Below are positions 11,419 through 23,936 of a DNA stretch of 64,000 bases, in pieces. The DNA lies in NCBI GenBank assembly GCA_017654935.2, contig CM065682.1, positions 81,526,910 to 81,590,909 of the forward strand, read 5' to 3'. A program made the position numbers and the translations under genes. Source of the DNA: Phymorhynchus buccinoides. Its lineage: Eukaryota > Mollusca > Gastropoda > Neogastropoda > Raphitomidae. Numbering within the stretch: the stretch's first letter is position 1; each line of letters opens with the position of its first letter. The notes beneath the pieces are model-generated. The model was not told the DNA's origin. It made no database searches and was given only the letters and a program-made list of their open reading frames with translations.

Positions 11419-11833
11419 GTACATTAGCCAGTATAGCATTGGAGAAGCACACACAATTCGTACACGTTTCTGATATACAGACAATATTGCTTTTACAATT
11501 TCAATACTACTAGTGCTAATAAATAAGATAAATAAATAGTTAAATAAAATACGATTTCAGCTTCTTTTAATGTTCATTCAAGTCTCAATGTATTGAAGAA
11601 AAACTACCTTATGATTAAACATGTAAAGAACATCGCCTAACTTCTCTTATGTAGTTTCTGAACTGTATTGCATTTTGTACGTTTATTCATATCTCTTGTC
11701 ATGGTTAATTTGTGCATAAATCTTGTAAAAACATGAGCTTTTTTTAATATTGTTGTTATTTCCGTTACCTTTTTGGGGGATGGGGGGACGAAAAAGAGGG
11801 AAAATGTCGGGAGAGTAATTTCTTGTGTTTTGA

Positions 11834-11837
<4 letters not shown>
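11419..11837. other. no recognisable feature
   Basis: AT-rich unique-looking sequence with no ORF or repeat identified. Confidence 0.5.
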
Positions 11838-11864
<27 letters not shown>

Positions 11865-11975
11865 TAAGAAAATGTATATAGCGCTTCACCTTTAAGCTCT
11901 AAGCGCTTTACAATTGCACTTATATTATTCATATTAAAAACAACCGCTTACATACCTCCCCACTATCCTTCACAT

Positions 11976-12070
<95 letters not shown>

Positions 12071-12469
12071 TACACGCACACACGCGCGCGCGCACAACGA
12101 AATATGTACATATTTAACTAAATATAGATAAAATACATATACATCATAAAATTACAATTTACAATCAGATTACATTTAAAAATCAATTTTGAATTTACAT
12201 AAACAAGTTATACATTCACAATGACCGCAAAAGTAAAGTATACATATAGGTACACACAAGGTTCACAAACATTCAAAAATAAACACGCTCATAAAAGCAA
12301 ATTAAGACATACTCGTATTCACCGCACTCACGGGTTTAAAACCGACAAGAAAAAATAGATTTGATGTAAAATAAATTAAAAGAAAATGTATTCATATAAT
12401 ATCCCTTTCATAGATACAGAGAGACACACAAAACACATACACACACACACGCACGCGCGCAGAGAGAGG

Positions 12470-12551
<82 letters not shown>

Positions 12552-12604
12552 AGTTGTGAAAATAATGAAGGGAACCAACGTTATGAATCAAAGCTACACA
12601 CGCG

Positions 12605-12661
<57 letters not shown>

Positions 12662-12835
12662 GCGCTCGCGCATAATTATGCGTGCCAGAGAGACGGAGTG
12701 TGGGAGGGAGAAGGAGACAGACATAGACAGAAAGACAGAGAGACGGAGAAATGCAGAGACAGATACGGAGACAGAGAAATAGAAAGACTGAGACAGACAG
12801 ACTGATCGACAGGCAATCAGACAGCTTTAAATGAG

Positions 12836-13837
12836 ATTGTGGGACTGACGGAAATAGTGAGTTTTCAGAGCAGTTTTGAAGGGTGGAAGTGTTTCTGGGT
12901 GGCGAGTGGCGAATGAAAGCTGGTTCCATGTATTAGGTGCAAAGAAGGAGAAAGTTCGGTTGCCATAAGTCTTTGTCTTGGTCCGTGGCATGGTGAAAGG
13001 TCGGTTGTCTGAAGATGAACGGAGTTGTCTGGTAGGAGAGTAGATGTGCAGAAGATCAGAAAGATAGACAGGAAAGTAAGGATCAGTAAGAGACTTGAAA
13101 CAGAGAGTAGATAGTTTGTGATCTACACGAGCAGAAATGGGTAGCCAGTGAAGTTGCTGTAGAAGAGACTGTGCGTGATCTTGTTTTTTAGTTCAGAATA
13201 TATGTCATGCTGCTGAGTTTTGGACCTTTTGGAGTTTGTCAGTAAGATATTGTGGGATGCCAGAGAGAAGGGAAATACAGTAATCAAACTTGGACAGAAC
13301 AACAGAACAGACGAGGGTTTTTGCTGCTTCAAAAGTGAGAAGGTGGCGAATGCTGCTGATTTTCCTGAGTTCATGGTAAGCTGAGCGACAGATGTTTGAG
13401 ACGTGTGTGTCCATGGCGAGAGTGTTGGAGAAAGTGACCCCTAAGTTTCTTGCAGTGGAGAAGAATTGAATGCATGTGTCACCAACTTTGATAGAAGAGG
13501 GGATAGAGTCAGGTAATGGCTTGTTCTGTGAGTGAATGAGTAGGACTTCGCTTTTGTCATCGTTAAGTTTGAGTTTGTTTGAATTCATCCAGTGTTTGAT
13601 GTCAGTGATGCATGTCTGCATGTTGTTGATGGTGTCTTGAATCTGTTCTGGTTCTGAAGAGGCATGTAGCTGTGAGTCGTCAGCAAAAGACTGACTTGGG
13701 ATGTTGTGCTGGGCTGTGATGGAAGTGAGGGGCTTGGAATACAAAATGAAAAGGACAGGGCCCAAAACTGATCCTTGTGGGACACCACACTCAAGAACAG
13801 AAGATTGAGAAGAAGAAGAAGAAGAATTAGCATTCAT
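12836..13837 (-). pseudogene. L2-like LINE reverse transcriptase, C-terminal half
   Basis: The minus frame begins near GVPQGSVLGPVLFILYS and has the catalytic FADDSQLH, then NLGVTFSNTL, KFDYCISLL and KVQNSAA. The C-terminal extension continues in another frame towards 12836 (PRTKTKTYGNRTFS-type segment), so there is at least one frameshift. The N-terminal half of the same RT (SAYRPSHSTETALF, LDISAAFDTIDHNIL) sits at 14530-14280 beyond the nested insertion. The role was target-primed reverse transcription; now broken. Confidence 0.75.
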
Positions 13838-14280
13838 AGCGCCTAATCTTAAAAAATCCCTAAGCGCTTACAATAATAAATGAATAAACCAGCAAGCAAT
13901 ATAAATAAAGAAACGACAAAAGTATGTTATACTCGCAACACACACACAAACAACACGCATGCACACAAACACACACGGATGGAAGGGGCACAGTACTTTG
14001 AAAAGAAATATAGCAGGCTATGATTTGAAAAGAGTAGTTTTGAGAGAAGACTTAAATGAAGAAAGGGAGTTGGCAGAACGGAGAGGTAAAGGGAGTCTAT
14101 TCCAAGAGGAGGGGGCCTAGAAAGAGAAGGAGCGTTCGCCAAGGGTCTTGGTGTGGTAACGAGGGATCTGGAGGAGATAAGTGTCAGAAGAGGAGCGTAA
14201 CTGTCTAAGAGGTGTGTAAAGGTTCAGAGGATCAGCGGGATAAGAAGGAACCAGACCATTCAGGGAGAAGAGTTGTTTTT
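13812..14280 (-). mobile_element. L2-like LINE (copy B), 3' part nested in copy A
   Basis: On the minus strand it starts in the C-terminal coding part (LFSLNGLVPSYPADPLNLYT, LRSSSDTYLLQIPRYHTKTL) and has a CA-rich 3' region (13935-13980). It ends in the family tail TGTAAGCGCTTAGGG...TTAGGCGCTATGAATGC followed by (TTC)n. Upstream the RT stops after TQTVSIKNN, and downstream an RT resumes at SSVLECGVPQGS. This is what insertion into copy A at an AACTCTTCT-like site would give. The alternative is two separate truncated copies side by side. Confidence 0.6.
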
Positions 14281-14530
14281 GATAGAGACAGTCTGTGTTC
14301 TGTTGGTCAGATAGGATGTAAGCCACTGAAGTACTGTGCCAGAGATGCCATATGAATGAGAGAGACGATCATGAGGATGTTGTGGTCGATTGTGTCGAAT
14401 GCTGCTGAAATATCTAACAAAGTGAGAACAGAGAGCTTTCCAGAGTCGACAGAGTGAAGAAGGTCGTTCATGACTTTGAACAGAGCTGTTTCAGTGCTGT
14501 GAGAAGGGCGATAGGCCGACAATTTGCTAT

Positions 14531-14927
14531 ACTCATAATATATTTTGTTTTGATTGATTTTTTCCTATATTTTGTTTTGATTGATTTTTGCCTCCATAAA
14601 GGGGGGTGGGGGAGGGTGAATGGGGGTACGAATGTGTAGGATGCTTTTCTTTCTTTTTTTCTGTTCATTCTTTTGTTTAGCTTTATTTTTCATAATGTGT
14701 TTCTTGATTGTTGTTCTATTCAGTTCATGTAAATACTGTGGTTATGTGGGGGGTGGGGGTGAATAGGCGTGTGAATGCGTATGATGCTTTGATTCCATAT
14801 ATAAATATCTTGGGTGTTTTGCATGCAGTATTTCCCCCCCTTTTCTTGTTCATTATTGGAAGTTTAGTTATGTTCTTCTTTTGTTGTGTGCTTATTCTTT
14901 TCCCTCAATAAACAAAACAAATAGATA

Positions 14928-15021
<94 letters not shown>

Positions 15022-16885
15022 ATTATTCACATTTAAGTGTAGTAACCTCTTACTGACAATTACAACTGATTAAACAGCATTCCTACATCACAAAACATTT
15101 GAGGACAAGTTGTAAAAAAACCCAGTTCAAGCTATATTTTTTTTTCAATCCTCATTAAAGATCATTTGGACTTGACTTGACTTGGCTTGCCTTGACAACG
15201 AACCTGTAAACAATGCAGTACCATTAATGCCTTACAACAAAACACCCACATTTCTATGCTATCAGTAAGCAAATCTTACCCACAGATTATTGTCACGTAG
15301 CTCCGTGTTTTCTTGTTTTCTTTATATTGTATATTTTTGCTAAACAAAGACCTGATTTTGCGACGATTAGTAGTCATCATAGCATGTCATGTAGAATGAT
15401 TAGTGTGTTTTCGTATTTGTGTCTGACATCTTTTTGGTTTTTAAATATTTAATGAAGTTTCTTGCTATAGGCTTACGAAAGCTGCCTACCCCAATAAGGG
15501 TGAAGGATGTTATTAAAATCTTGATTTTGTTTTTTGTGAATAGGCAACTAGTCCAGCCCTGAAGCTGTTGCCATCGTTGCTCCGGGGGGGACCTAGCTGT
15601 GGCGCCTTTCAAGGCCTCCTTACCTCCCCAGAAAGCAGCCCTGAAAAACAAAAGAGTGAACCTGGGAGTCACACCTCCATTGATCATTTGTCGTTTCTGT
15701 CTGAAGAAAGTTAGTTTGTCCTTGGACAACTTCCATGGAAAAGACTCACTTAGTTGTATTGTCAATGTAAGCTGTCTATTTGAAGACCATCCCAACACCA
15801 ATACCAAATATCCACTTCCGTGGTTTTACTGTAAACTTCCCAATGAAAATATTATCTTCCCTCTGAAAAGAGTCACTGAAATCCTCCAACTGAAAATATC
15901 TGTTTCTGTCTAAAACAAAAAGGCTTATAATATTAATTAAACAATTAATATCAACTTCTGTCTTTAAAAGTTATATTGTCACTGTAAAACCTACTGAAAA
16001 TATCCAATTCTTTCTTTAAAATGTTATTTTTTTTAATGTGAACATTCCATTGTTGAAAATGACCTAAAAGAGTTATATTCTAATTGCAAAGCTTCCCTAG
16101 AAATAGGCATTTGTATAGGGAAAAAAATTGTATAATTATTACAAGCCTTCTGTTTGACAGTAGTTGTTATCTGAAAGAGTAAGAATGCAAACATACATTT
16201 TTCATGTGTTTGATTTTAAAGAGTAGGCCTAACATAAATTGTAGTCGTTTCGAATAATATGTAATTTTGTCTAAAAAAAGCAAACGAATATCATTGCATA
16301 ATTTTAACATAGGTTTTGGAATGTATGTTTGCTAATAGCATAACTTCCATTCGGAAAAGTCAATATCGTTTTTAAATGTTCTTTTCAGTTGTTGTTGTTG
16401 AAAGAATAATATGAATAATATTGAAAGTTATGCTATTTTTACATTCCCTAAGAGATCTCCGACAATATTCGAGTAGTCCACTTTCCGCGAAAACTTCTTT
16501 CGTGAAGTTTCTATTTTTGCTATAAAAAGTAGAATAATCGTAAGTTAAAATCATGTTTGGCTAGAATAATACTCACTTTACAAATGTCAATTTCCTTTTC
16601 TTATCGATTTTTGTTTTTGAGGGGGGTATCTGTTTAAGAATGTTTAAAATATATTCAGATGTTTCAGTGTCATGCCGATTATAAAACCATACTGTTTGAA
16701 GTTTTCAATATGTAACCATACAGAAAATAATGTATACAAAATGTTTTGTTCAACTTCAATTAAAAACCTAGTTCACTCATACGTTTCGTACTGACTTTTT
16801 ATTTTACCGTGAGTTCCAGTTGTTTGGAAGGCGCTCTTATTTATGTCTGTCTATCTGGTGTGTGTGTGTGTGTGTGTGTGTGTGT

Positions 16886-16921
<36 letters not shown>

Positions 16922-17689
16922 TGTCATTCCTTTACCTTTTCATCGATTATCTTGATGTAAAGAAACAAACTCAAACTAATGAACGCGGATGTTAGTTAAC
17001 CTCTGTGAAAATATATCATGTCATGACTGCTTTAAAGGTTTTCTTTTTTTGTTAAAGTGTATAGTCCAGTTGTGGATTTCACCACTATTGCGTTCTGGGT
17101 TTAGGAGTGCTTTGTTGTGAAACTAAACCAAGGGATATAACTCTTTCAGATGATTTCTCAGTCGCACATTTACTCAAGTTATCTCCCCTCAAGATTACTC
17201 GGCTTGTAGGTCTATATGATTGTTTGTGGGGGTGGGGAGATACATGCGTACCTATGCACGCTATGCAAAAAAACAAATAAGCACATGTACACGCAGAGAG
17301 AGAGAGAGAGAGTTCAGACTTCAGTTGTTTTAATGTTCTTAAGTCATCAGACTCTTAACATTTTCAACTACGTCAAAATCAATGAATCAATGTACAGTTT
17401 TGCATGGACATTTAGGTTACACGTGTAGTCTGCAAGCATGCCACATGTATAAATATGCCAATGCAGAAAGAACTTTAAAGCACGAATAATTAAATTAAAT
17501 GAAAAACCGTAATGCAAATAAGCACAAACCAAGGAAAGAAAGAAACAAACAAACAAACAATAAATAAACCAATGAATTAATTAATCAATAATCAAACGCA
17601 TAACAGTTAATAATACATGTCCCTATTTCCTCTCCCAATAGTTTAAATTTACATTTAGTTCTTGCGTTGTACACTACATTTGATATCGC
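14531..17689. other. no gene recognised; (CT)n at 14933-15019, (TG)n at 16858-16920
   Basis: AT-rich non-coding sequence. A pure (CT)n of about 85 bp lies at 14933-15019 and an interrupted (TG)n at 16858-16920. ORFs of 60-135 codons show no domain-like pattern. Confidence 0.6.
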
Positions 17690-17850
17690 TTTATTAATAT
17701 AAAAAGGGGCCTTTACTGGTTTCGTACTGCCTCCGGGCATTGCCTCCAGTATTGTTCCCACCATATTTGTATTTACAAATGTCCCATATGTGTCTGATTC
17801 AGACCAAGAGGACGTAAAACACCATTTTCGTCGTACACTACGTTTCTTTC
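17690..17850 (+). repeat. unnamed dispersed repeat, copy 1
   Basis: Shares ACTGCCTCCGGGCATTGCC, ATTGTTCCCACCAT, TTTGTATTTACAAATG, TCCCATATGTGTCTG and GAGGACGTAAAACA with four other copies at 58500, 61076, 61590 and 61950. Non-coding. Family not recognised. Confidence 0.75.
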
Positions 17851-18002
17851 ACACACATACATAATATCATCAGCTCCATAATATACTCCCCTCCCCACCC
17901 CTCCCTATCTTTCTTTCCCATTTAACATTAAGAAAACAAATGTCCTTGGCATCTGCCTGTGGCCCTCATATAACTTGACTTATTAGCCTAATTTTATATC
18001 AA

Positions 18003-18245
18003 TCAGCGAGTTTCGTTTATTAACTGCATAAATGAACAAAAAGCCAGAGTTAGTGCAGGCAAAACTTCTGAACATTTCATAAAATCGCCAAAACCTTCAT
18101 CATAATATTGATTTGCACCAAGACGTTTCAGGCACATGTCTTTGTAAGTTTGACATTTGCATACAAAATGAATCTCCTTTTCTGTTTCACTTTGACAGAA
18201 GGCACACACAATGTCTGTAGCGTTGTGCTCTGCATAACGAAAACC
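18003..18245 (-). pseudogene. LINE ORF C-terminal Cys/His segment
   Basis: The minus frame reads VCAFCQSETEKEIHFVCKCQ then TYKDMCLKRLG. This is a C-x2-C...H...C type zinc-binding tail like those at the C-terminus of several LINE ORF2 proteins. It lies downstream, in the right orientation, of the RT segments at 19895-23765 and is probably the same element's 3' end. A frameshift separates it from upstream text. Confidence 0.6.
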
Positions 18246-18365
18246 ATTTGCATTTAGTGGGATGCCCTGTTCTCAGTTTAACTACCATACTTCTAAAAAC
18301 GTTTTATTCGGATCTCATCAATGTAAGGTTCAGTGAGAAACTTTAATATAAATGTTCTGTAAATT

Positions 18366-19895
18366 TATTATTGTTCCACGATTATTAGCAGCTTTGCGAT
18401 TTGATCCGCGAACGATCGATTCTTTCTGAAGCCTGCCTGCTGGTCCCAGAGGTGGAGGTCCACTGGGTCTTTCATCCTGTTCAGTAGGATCCTGCTGAAC
18501 ACTTTTCCAGGGTTAGGTTAGGTGGGGGTCCACTGGGTCTTTCATCCTGTTCAGTAGGATCCTGTTGAACACGTTTCCAGGGTTAGGTTAGGTGGGGGTC
18601 CACTGGGTCTTTCATCCTGTTCAGTGGGATCCTGGGTCTTTCATCCTGTTCAGTAGGATCCTGTTGAACACTTTTCCAGGGTTAGGTTAGGTGGGGGTCC
18701 ACTGGGTCTTTCAGCCTGTTCAGTAGGATCCTGTTGAACACTTTTCCAGGGTTAGGTTAGGTGGGGGTCCACTGGGTCTTTCAGCCTGTTCAGTAGGATC
18801 CTGTTGAACACTTTTCCAGGGTTAGGTTAGGTGGGGGTCCACTGGGTCTTTCAGCCTGTTCAGTAGGATCCTGTTGAACACTTTTCCAGGGTTAGGTTAG
18901 GTGGGGGTCCACTGGGTCTTTCATCCTGTTCAGTGGGATCCTGGGTCTTTCATCCTGTTCAGTAGGATCCTGTTGAACACTTTTCCAGGGTTAGGTTAGG
19001 TGGGGGTCCACTGGGTCTTTCATCCTGTTCAGTAGGATCCTGTTGAACACTTTTCCAGGGTTAGGTTAGGTGGGGGTCCACTGGGTCTTTCAGCCTGTTC
19101 AGTAGGATCCTGTTGAACACTTTTCCAGGGTTAGGTTAGGTGGGGGTCCACTGGGTCTTTCGGCCTGTTCAGTAGGATCCTGTTGAACACTTTTCCTAGG
19201 TTAGGTGGGGGTCCACTGGGTCTTTCATCCTGTTCAGTAGGATCCTGTTGAACACGTTTCCAGGATTAGGTTAGGTGGGGGTCCACTGGGTCTTTCAGCC
19301 TGTTCAGTGGGATCCTGGGTCTTTCATCCTGTTCAGTAGGATCCTGTTGAACACGTTTCCAGGATTAGGTTAGGTGGGGGTCCACTGGGTCTTTCAGCCT
19401 GTTCAGTGGGATCCTGGGTCTTTCATCCTGTTCAGTAGGATCCTGTTGAACACGTTTCCAGGGTTAGGTTAGGTGGGGGTCCACTGGGTCTTTCAGCCTG
19501 TTCAGTAGGATCCTGTTGAACATTTTTCAAGGGTTAGGGTTAGGTGAGGGTCCACTGGGTCTTTCATCCTGTTCAGTGGGATCCTGTTGAACACGTTTCC
19601 AGGATTAGGTTAGGTGGGGGTCCACTGGGTCTTTCATCCTGTTCAGTAGGATCCTGTTGAACACGTTTCCAGGATTAGGTTAGGTGAGGGTCCACTGGGT
19701 CTTTCATCCTGTTCAGTGGGATCCTGGGTCTTTCATCCTGTTCAGTAGGATCCTGTTGAACACGTTTCCAGGATTAGATTAGGTGGGGGTCCACTGGGTC
19801 TTTCATCCTGTTCAGTGGGATCCTGGATCTTTCATCCTGTTGAGTAGGATCCTGTTGAACACTTTTCCAGGGATGGACAGCAAGATGATGCCAGG
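18366..19895 (-). repeat. 70-bp minisatellite grown from a LINE RT segment, ~19 copies
   Basis: The unit recurs at 70 bp (GGGTTAGG at 18510 and 18580), and some units carry an extra ~28 bp GGGATCCTGGGTCTTTCAT duplication. On the minus strand the outer copies read as RT: 19895-19850 gives SIPGKVFNRILLNRMKD, and 18480-18366 gives NRMKDPVDLHLWDQQAGFRK then NRSFADQIAK. The array is therefore an internal expansion of that ORF. Each unit contains GGGTTAGGTTAGG, absent from the parental coding flank. Because 70 is not a multiple of 3, the frame rotates. Confidence 0.85.
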
Positions 19896-20138
19896 CCATA
19901 GAGATGATTTACTTGGTTCTGTAATCCTATTGGTGTTCTTGGTGTAAGGGCCTAGGGCTAAATCATCGGTACACAGTAGCATGAACAGTTCAATCAGACC
20001 GGGCTGTATCTGAAATCCATGTCTGCAAACATCTTTAATTTTAACAGCTATTTCATAACTCAAAAGGAGGAAAAGGGCAGGACTAAGTATACATCCTTGT
20101 TTGACACCAAAGGAACATTCAAATAAGTGCGTCATCGC
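19896..20138 (-). pseudogene. LINE RT segment (palm motif region)
   Basis: Minus frame: MTHLFECSFGVKQGCILSPA, then the YIDD/FADD-equivalent CTDDLALG. It continues the RT piece at 21263-21425 across the inserted L2-like copy C. After about 19900 it changes to a different LINE fragment (SIPGKVFNR...). The catalytic F to C change and the broken context make it non-functional. Confidence 0.7.
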
Positions 20139-21262
<1,124 letters not shown>

Positions 21263-21425
21263 ATAAAACATATTTATCCATAGCTCTCAATGCTTTAAGA
21301 AAAGGCCCAGATATCCCGGCTCTCACAAGAGTAGCAAATAAGGAAGCATGATGTACAGAGTCGAAAGCTTTGTGTAGGTCAATAAAGGCTACATATAGCT
21401 TTTCACCTTTGTTTTTTTAAAATAA
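21263..21425 (-). pseudogene. LINE RT segment (first catalytic Asp region)
   Basis: Minus frame KGEKLYVAFIDLHKAFDSVH then HASLFATLVRAGISGPFLKA carries the conserved AFIDxxKAFDSV block. It is bounded on the left by the nested L2-like copy C and on the right, after about 30 AT-rich bases, by the 1.47 kb palindrome. Confidence 0.75.
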
Positions 21426-21454
21426 AAGTTATCTCGATTAGTGAAATAAATATA

Positions 21455-22928
21455 TACTGACCGGCAAAACAACCTACACCCGTGAATTTTATATGCGCGT
21501 AAAAGAACAGCTCATTCATATCATTTCAACTGTTGCAGATATGTAATTCAAATATGTGCATACCAAACGTGTTATATTTGTATTGCATTCGTGCGATTAC
21601 TTTCGATATAGCTCAACAAACAATACCACCCCCAAATTTGAAAATAAGAAAAGCGTGGCTACACAAAAAATGTGAACATCGGATGTGTCCACTGTTGTTG
21701 GCAAGGCAAAAATGTTACACGATGTCTCATGAATCCTTTCAATGTGCCCAGAAAGCACCGGTGAACTGTTACTCACACAGTTAAAGTTATTGCTGCTTGG
21801 GTGGACATACCCAATTTTGACGTTTTGAGCAGCATTGTTTTGTTATGTTAAACTTAGGGGTTGCATTAGTTGTTGAGCTATTGTTTCGCAACTGATGATA
21901 CGAATGCAATGAAAGTTCAGTAGCTGGTGTACAGATAACTGACAGAAAAATGTGTGCAAAATATGAAATTATTTGGTGCATCCAGTCTGGTTTTGCAGTC
22001 TTCTGAAGATGAGGTACTTAACTTTTGTTGATCTCTGTATGCGTATCATAATTAGGCATGGACATTAGCACATATTGTAACCAGATTTGTTGTTTTGCAC
22101 ATACACTTACGTTTGCTCCTGTAGACATCCAAAACATTGCATGCTGAGCAACAAGATGTAGGGACCGTTTTGTAACTTCATAGACTTTGAAAAGCCCATG
22201 CAATTCAAAAGTCCATGATTTTTCCAAATGGTCCCTGTATTTTATTGCTCAGTATGCAAGCCTTCAGATGTCCGCAGAACAAAACATACGTGTATGTGCA
22301 AACCAACACATCTAGTCACCATCTTTGCTCATTTTCGTGTCTAATTATGACACGCATACAGAGATCAACAAAAGTTAAGTATCACTTCTTCTTCAGAGCG
22401 CAGAAGAAAACTGACACGGTCAAATCCTTTGATAGTTTGGATATGGGTAATTCAATTACGTATACATTAGACCCAAAACTGTCATTGCATTCGAGTAATT
22501 AGTTTTGAAGCAATAACCCAACACATAACGCAACCCCAAAGTATAGCATCACAAAACAGATGGTCGACATTGGGTATGCCCACCCAAACAGCAATAACTT
22601 TAACTGTGTTAGTAGCAGTTCATCGGGGCTTTCTGGACACATTGAGGGGGTTCATGAGACATCGTGTATACATTGCCTTGCTAACAACAGTGGACACACC
22701 CAATTCTCACACTGTTTGTGTAGCCACGCTTTTGTGATTTTCAAATTTGGGGGTGGTATTGTTTGTTCAGAATTTGTATCGAAACTAATCGGACGAATGC
22801 AATAAAATTAATATTTGGGTACACAAATAACTGACTGATGTATCTGTACGATTTAAAACGATTTCAATGGGTCGTTCTTTTTGCGCATATAAAATGCACG
22901 CGTGTAGTTTCTTTTGGCGGTCAGTGTA
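21455..22928. mobile_element. ~1.47-kb near-perfect palindromic (foldback) element
   Basis: The left end TACTGACCGGCAAAACAACC and the inverted right end TACACTGACCGCCAAAAGAA start a complementarity that continues inward along almost the whole length. Examples are ACCACCCCCAAATTTGAAAA at 21629 against its complement at 22740-22760, and AGATCAACAAAAGTTAAGTA at 22361 against 22016-22036. The centre is near 22195. TA dinucleotides flank both ends (21453-21454, 22929-22930), suggesting a mariner/Tc1-type mobiliser. It interrupts the LINE RT just after STIDHVY. Non-coding. Confidence 0.8.
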
Positions 22929-22930
22929 TA

Positions 22931-23172
22931 AACATGATCGATGGTCGAATACGATTTCCTGAAACCTGCTTGCTCTTCAACAACTTTATTATGGTCATCC
23001 ATCCACTTTGTTAGTCTTGCTCTGAGAACACCTGTATATGTCTTACTTATGACACTCAGTAACGAGATACCTCGGTAATTATCTGGAAAATATGCATTGC
23101 CTTTCTTAAAGATTGGCATTGTTAGTGCATGTGACCATTGCTCTGGAAATTCGCCATCACTAAAAAGTTTGT
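22931..23172 (-). pseudogene. LINE RT segment (fingers)
   Basis: Minus frame: KLFSDGEFPEQWSHALTMPI, FKKGNAYFPDNYRGISLLSV, then EEQAGFRKSYSTIDHVY. These are classic RT blocks 0-2. It is cut on the 3' side by the palindrome and on the 5' side by an L2-like 3' end. Confidence 0.8.
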
Positions 23173-23346
23173 TATAATAATAATAATGTGAATTTATATA
23201 GCGTTCTTTCTCACATGAGCTCAGTGCGCTTTACATTGATAACAAGAACGTTAAATGCAAACAAATAATGAATCATTAGAAAGTAAAATAAACATGATGT
23301 TGCACGCTACGTTCTCTTTCTTCATCACACACAACACACACACTCT

Positions 23347-23421
<75 letters not shown>

Positions 23422-23530
23422 ACGCACACATGCATGCACGCACGCACACATACACACATACACGCATGCACACACTCACACTGATAATTATGCAAGAGTA
23501 AAATAGTTACAATATTAAAATTATAAGAAG
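23173..23530 (-). mobile_element. L2-like LINE 3' end (copy D)
   Basis: Only the 3' region: (CA)n at 23338-23417 with CACG variants, then the tail GTAAAGCGCACTGAGC...AACGCTATATAAATTCAC and (ATT)n at 23176-23187. It sits between RT pieces of the host LINE. The 5' boundary is uncertain. Confidence 0.65.
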
Positions 23531-23599
23531 GAACATAGACCACATTCACCTTCTCAATCAAGCCTTGATATAAAACTGGACATAAAATCATACTGCCAT

Positions 23600-23766
23600 C
23601 AACACATCCATCAACATACAAAGGCATGCTAGAAAGTTAACAGATTTCAACCCTGAAGTCATCATTTCTGCAATTACACCTTCACACTCACATGCTTTTC
23701 CTGTTTTTAAAGCTGATGTTGCCTTTTTAACTTCTTCTTCGCATACACGCTCATTAAGTTGATAAG
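23600..23766 (-). pseudogene. LINE ORF linker upstream of RT
   Basis: Minus frame ELNERVCEEEVKKATSALKT then GKACECEGVIAEMM matches the EEV..AI..LK..KSPG.DGI.AEM block that precedes RT in many LINEs. With the segments at 22931, 21263 and 19896 it outlines one RT ORF split by three insertions. Confidence 0.7.
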
Positions 23767-23769
23767 TTG

Positions 23770-23788
23770 GCAGAGAGAGAGAGAGCGC

Positions 23789-23833
<45 letters not shown>

Positions 23834-23902
23834 AGGGAGAGCATGTGTGTGTGTGTGTGTGTGTGTGCGTGTGCGTGCGTGTGCGTGTGCGCGTGCGCTA
23901 GC
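23770..23902. repeat. (GA)n and (TG)n microsatellites
   Basis: (GA)n at 23772-23832 then (TG)n/(TGCG)n at 23846-23902. They separate the minus-strand LINE from the plus-strand LINE starting at 23937. Confidence 0.9.
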
Positions 23903-23936
23903 ATGTACAATCATTCAATCACTCTTTCTTTTCTTC

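Larger units (their letters stand above)
11838..14530 (-). mobile_element. L2-like LINE (copy A), 5'-truncated, with nested copy B
   Basis: Read on the minus strand: RT N-terminal part (14530-14280), an insertion of a related LINE (14280-13812), RT and C-terminal part (13812 to about 12836), then a 3' region with (CA)n/(GC)n (12608-12664), (GA)n (12465-12548) and (CA)n (11981-12053). The end is a TGTAAAGCGCTTAGAGC...GCGCTATATACATT hairpin and a (TAA)n tail at 11838-11866. The motif order and (ATT/TAA)n tail fit the CR1/L2 group. Clade assignment is by motif memory only. Confidence 0.7.

Noticed and set aside
18480..19870. Interstitial telomere
   Set aside because: TTAGG words occur once per 70-bp LINE-derived unit rather than as a contiguous telomeric tract; kept only as a low-interest remark.
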